This document shows, piece after piece, positions 61,394-64,000 of a stretch of DNA of 64,000 bases (the first letter of the stretch is position 1; each line of letters begins with the position of its first letter). The DNA comes from Poriferisodalis sp965237655. GTDB taxonomy: Bacteria; Actinomycetota; Acidimicrobiia; Acidimicrobiales; Poriferisodalaceae. Under the pieces are notes generated by a model, which was not told the origin of the DNA, searched no databases, and saw only the letters and a program-made list of their open reading frames with translations. The DNA lies in the NCBI RefSeq assembly GCF_965237655.1, contig NZ_CBDEGB010000002.1, positions 620,001-684,000 on the forward strand, read 5' to 3'. The translations under genes and the position numbers were made by a program.

Positions 61394-62634
61394 GTAGCGC
61401 CGCCGCGCTCGTCGCCGACGCGGTGGACGCTGACGCGGTCGTAGAGCTGCTGCGGCAAGCCGTCCGCATCCCGAGTGTCACGCCCAATGAGTCCGACGTC
61501 GCCCGCTGGGCGCTGGGCTGTCTCAACGAATCGGGAGCATTCCACGCAGCAGAGATGATCGAATGCGAGCCGGGCCGGCCGAATGTGTACGGCAGCGCCG
61601 GGGGAGACAGCGGCCGGTCACTGCTGCTCGCTGGTCATCTTGACACGGTCGCCGTTGACGACTGGGAGCGGCACTGGGCTGGGACCGAGCGCGCAGACCC
61701 ATTCCAGCCGTGCGTCATCGACGGCGAAATCTGGGGACGAGGTGCCGCCGACCAGAAGGCGGGCATCTGCATCATCATCGAGGCGCTCCGGGCATTCAGC
61801 AGGGTCGGGCTGCGTCCGGCCGGTGCAGTCTCCACGTGGTTCGTCTGCGACGAGGAATCCGGACAGCCGGGGTCTGGCGTGTCGCTCGGAATGCGCACGG
61901 CGGCGAGCGACAGTCCACGAGGCGTCGCCGACTTCGCCATCTATACCGAGCCGACGACATCGGCCATCTACACCGCGCAGATGGGATTCCTCATCGCCGA
62001 CATCGTCTGCATTGGCAAGTCTGCGTACTTCGGACGACCCGAACTCGGTGTGGATGCGCTCAAGGCCGGCCACAGCTTGCTCAGCCGCTTGTGGGAGCTT
62101 TCCGACGAGCTGCGAGCAATGGTGCCGGCCCATGAGTTGCTCGGCGAAGCCTTCCTGCTGGTCACCTCGGTTTCTTCGGGTGGCAACATCGCCGTGCCGG
62201 GGCGTTTCGAGGCGTCGCTGATTCGAAAGATCAATCCGGGCGAGAGTCTCGACGCGGCCGCTGAGCAGATTCGCAGCGTTGTGACGGACGCCGCGGCAGA
62301 GCATTCCGTGGAATGCAGCGTGGACTTCAGCGCTCCCCGGGATCACGTCGTCGGCGGCACACCCGACGAAGTCTCCGCCGACCATCCGGGAGTGGCCGCT
62401 CTCGCCGCATCGATCACCTCGGTAACCGGCGAGCAGGCCCGTATCGAGGGCGCTCCCTACTGGTCGGAAAAGCCATTCCTGCGGGACCTGGGCATTCCTG
62501 GCGTCTATTTCGCTCCCGGAGACATCTCGCACTGCCACACACCGTTCGAGCGGGTCGCCATCGACGAGCTGGTGACCGCAACCCGCACGCTCGCTCACTT
62601 CATTGCCGAGTGGTGCGGTGTCGAGGACTCATAA
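61390..62634 (+). CDS. M20 family zinc peptidase/deacylase (ArgE/DapE-like)
   Basis: This is a di-zinc amidohydrolase that cleaves N-acyl or peptide bonds. Metal and catalytic residues appear as LLLAGHLDTVAV (His, Asp), WGRGAADQKAGICIIIEAL (bridging Asp), WFVCDEESGQPGSG (Glu pair) and the terminal SHCHTPFERV (His). The lid domain sits between about residues 180 and 310. Length (414 aa) is normal. The ATG overlaps the ROK regulator stop, and the ABC binding-protein gene starts 22 nt after its end, so it likely acts on the imported compound, for example an N-acylated or amino sugar derivative; this is inference. Confidence 0.88.
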   Translation: MSSAAALVADAVDADAVVELLRQAVRIPSVTPNESDVARWALGCLNESGAFHAAEMIECEPGRPNVYGSAGGDSGRSLLLAGHLDTVAVDDWERHWAGTERADPFQPCVIDGEIWGRGAADQKAGICIIIEALRAFSRVGLRPAGAVSTWFVCDEESGQPGSGVSLGMRTAASDSPRGVADFAIYTEPTTSAIYTAQMGFLIADIVCIGKSAYFGRPELGVDALKAGHSLLSRLWELSDELRAMVPAHELLGEAFLLVTSVSSGGNIAVPGRFEASLIRKINPGESLDAAAEQIRSVVTDAAAEHSVECSVDFSAPRDHVVGGTPDEVSADHPGVAALAASITSVTGEQARIEGAPYWSEKPFLRDLGIPGVYFAPGDISHCHTPFERVAIDELVTATRTLAHFIAEWCGVEDS

Positions 62635-62656
62635 GCCGGACCCGGAGGAGGGACCC

Positions 62657-63931
62657 ATGAGAACCAAATCAGAAAGACACACGACCAAGTCTCGAGTGCG
62701 AGCGCCGAGGCGACTCTTGCTCTTGTGCTTGCTGGCGGTGTTCGCCTTGCTCGCTGCTTCGTGCACCGGTGACACCGACAGCGATGCGGACGGCGGTGCC
62801 GCTCCGGCGACTACCGCTCCCGCCGATGACGACATGGCTGACGACGACATGGCCGATGACGACATGGCCGATGACGACATGGCCGATGACGACATGGCCG
62901 ACGATGACATGGCTGACGACGCACCCACCGCACCGGTCACCCAAGGCCCTGGTGGCGAGGAGGCGGTCGCGTCGAGCGAGATCACGCTCAGCGATGACGA
63001 GATTGCGCAGGTGCAGGCAGGTAGCCACACGGCCGCTCTGCTCTGGCACACCGCGGGCGCGTTCACCGATGCAGTGAGCCAAGGCGCACGCGATGCCTTC
63101 GCAGAACTCGGAATCGAGGTGATTGCCGAGACCAATGCCTCGTTCGACGCTGCTCAGCAGGCGAACGATGTCGAGACGGTCATGGCGCAGAATCCCGACA
63201 TCATCATCAGCTTGGCCATCGGACCCGACGCCGGTGCGGCAGCATTCCGTCCTGCAACCGAAGCCGGCGTGCAGTTGGTCTTCCTCTCGAACGTCCCGCA
63301 GGGGTACGTCCATGGCGAGGACTACGTCGGCATCGTGACCGATGACCTCGCGGCGATGGGCATCACCGCAGCCAACCTGCTTGGCGAGGCCCTCGGTGGC
63401 GAAGGCGAAGTGGGATTCATCTTCCACGACGCTGCGTACTACGTCACCAACCAACGGGATCAGGCATTCAAGTCGTGGATCGAGATCAACTATCCAGGCA
63501 TCGAGATCGTCGCCGAACAGGGGCTCGCTGATCCGGCCGCTGCGGAGGAGATCGCCGCGGCGCTGCTCACGCGTCACCCAGATCTCGACGGCATCTATGC
63601 ACCTTGGTCCGCCGGCCCAGCCGACGGCGTGTTGGCGGCGCTCCGCGCTGCGGGAGCATCCGATGTTGCCGTGGTGACGATGGATCTGGACACCAACGTG
63701 TCGCTCGATCTGGTCGAGGGCGGCAACATCGTCGGCATCGCTGCCGATGAGGCCTACAACCTCGGCCGCACGATGGCATTCGAGGGCGCCTACGGCCTGC
63801 TGGGCAAGGCGGCTCCGGCATTTGTCGTGGTGCCTGCAATTGGGGTGACGGCCGACAACATCGTCGACGCCTATCGTCAGTCCTTGGCCGCGGAACCCCC
63901 GAAAGAGGTTCTGGACGCCCTCGGCAACTGA
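62657..63931 (+). CDS. Sugar-type ABC transporter substrate-binding lipoprotein (Peripla_BP_4)
   Basis: This is an extracytoplasmic receptor of the RbsB/AlsB type. A signal peptide ends FALLAASC (lipobox Cys36). It is followed by an acidic linker with six DDDMA-type pentapeptides, then a type 1 binding fold: TAALLWHTAGAFTDAVSQGA, ETVMAQNPDIIISLAIGPDA, VQLVFLSNVPQGYVHGEDYV, GIVTDDLAAMGITAANLLGE and a hinge TMDLDTNVSLDLVEGGNIVG. GGAGGAGGG lies about 6 nt before ATG 62657; the open frame further upstream lacks a signal. It follows the M20 deacylase gene in what looks like one operon with the ROK regulator. Confidence 0.92.
   Translation: MRTKSERHTTKSRVRAPRRLLLLCLLAVFALLAASCTGDTDSDADGGAAPATTAPADDDMADDDMADDDMADDDMADDDMADDDMADDAPTAPVTQGPGGEEAVASSEITLSDDEIAQVQAGSHTAALLWHTAGAFTDAVSQGARDAFAELGIEVIAETNASFDAAQQANDVETVMAQNPDIIISLAIGPDAGAAAFRPATEAGVQLVFLSNVPQGYVHGEDYVGIVTDDLAAMGITAANLLGEALGGEGEVGFIFHDAAYYVTNQRDQAFKSWIEINYPGIEIVAEQGLADPAAAEEIAAALLTRHPDLDGIYAPWSAGPADGVLAALRAAGASDVAVVTMDLDTNVSLDLVEGGNIVGIAADEAYNLGRTMAFEGAYGLLGKAAPAFVVVPAIGVTADNIVDAYRQSLAAEPPKEVLDALGN
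62825..62914 (+). repeat. 15-bp tandem repeats encoding DDDMA pentapeptides
   Basis: Six consecutive 15-bp units of the type GAYGACGACATGGCY encode D-D-D-M-A in the linker just after the lipobox of the binding protein. The unit length keeps the frame, so copy number may vary between strains. Confidence 0.95.
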
Positions 63932-63971
63932 CGCAGACTCGTCCTTTCGGGGGCGAGCTGAGGAACCCATC

Positions 63972-64000
63972 GTGACGCAGGACTTCGGCGCCCCGGGCCA
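63972..64000 (+). CDS. Start of the next gene, probably an ABC transporter component (partial)
   Basis: GTG 63972 opens a frame (VTQDFGAPG) 40 nt after the binding-protein stop, with GAGGA about 8 nt upstream. It runs off the window. By position in a sugar ABC operon it would encode the ATPase or permease, but nine codons cannot show this. Confidence 0.3.

Overview
The window is high-GC DNA (mid-60s percent, estimated by eye) from an actinobacterium. The genes that point there are an actinobacterial-type SerC, a PafB/PafC WYL pair, an F420-pathway guanylyltransferase (FbiD/CofC) and a possible mycothiol/DinB-type protein. Many starts are GTG, and a -10 like TANNNT often lies only 6-10 nt before the start codon, which suggests leaderless mRNAs. 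Lipoproteins with very acidic linkers and two branched-chain amino acid transporter permease pairs fit a free-living, perhaps marine Acidimicrobiia-like lineage. The class assignment is inference. I see no phage, insertion sequence or CRISPR array.

Layout. 1-1.7 kb: start of a MATE exporter and a sugar-dehydrogenase-like lipoprotein (minus strand). 1.8-5.3 kb: ilvBNC behind what looks like a ribosome-sensing attenuator with a Val/Leu leader peptide. 5.4-7.1 kb: an XRE-ImmA/IrrE protease gene split by a frameshift, followed by a DUF4411 PIN-like gene. 7.2-9.6 kb: YqgE and three tandem RDD membrane proteins. 9.6-13.1 kb: serC, divergent aspartate aminotransferase and a short serA. 13.2-16.8 kb (minus): a small protein gene, an amidohydrolase, a possible 53-aa gene and the ruins of an oppBCDF dipeptide transporter operon. 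16.9-19.1 kb: SsuD-like monooxygenase, a glutamine amidotransferase and a broken Panacea-like gene. 19.1-25.8 kb: leuD, leuC, a CPBP membrane protease, greA, leuB and cimA. 25.8-28.7 kb: two poorly known genes, gltX and tRNA-Gln. 28.9-38.4 kb: livG-livF-livH-livM-livH-livM, a broken substrate-binding-protein copy and the intact copy, ended by a strong hairpin. 38.5-43.6 kb: nitroreductase-SRPBCC fusion, acyl-CoA dehydrogenase, polysaccharide deacetylase, DUF3179 lipoprotein, tRNA-Glu. 43.7-49.2 kb: MatB-like acyl-CoA synthetase and a two-gene molybdenum hydroxylase. 49.2-60.1 kb: pafB-pafC, an EEP hydrolase, AlaX, an orphan DNA methyltransferase, PIG-L deacetylase, fbiD, a large glycosidase-like protein, rnhB and a methyltransferase. 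60.1-64 kb: a ROK regulator with its own operator, an M20 deacylase and a sugar-type ABC binding protein, running off the right edge.

How the genes fit together. Branched-chain amino acid metabolism dominates. ilvBNC, leuCD, leuB and citramalate synthase together would allow threonine-independent isoleucine synthesis, and a double liv importer lies nearby. SerA/SerC and an aspartate aminotransferase add amino-donor chemistry. Local gene decay is a second theme: a 13-bp direct repeat frameshifts the ImmA protease, the opp operon carries at least four lesions, a Panacea-like gene is internally deleted, and a liv binding-protein copy is fused into the end of livM but has been overwritten by its intact neighbour. 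Some of these could be assembly errors and need read-level confirmation.
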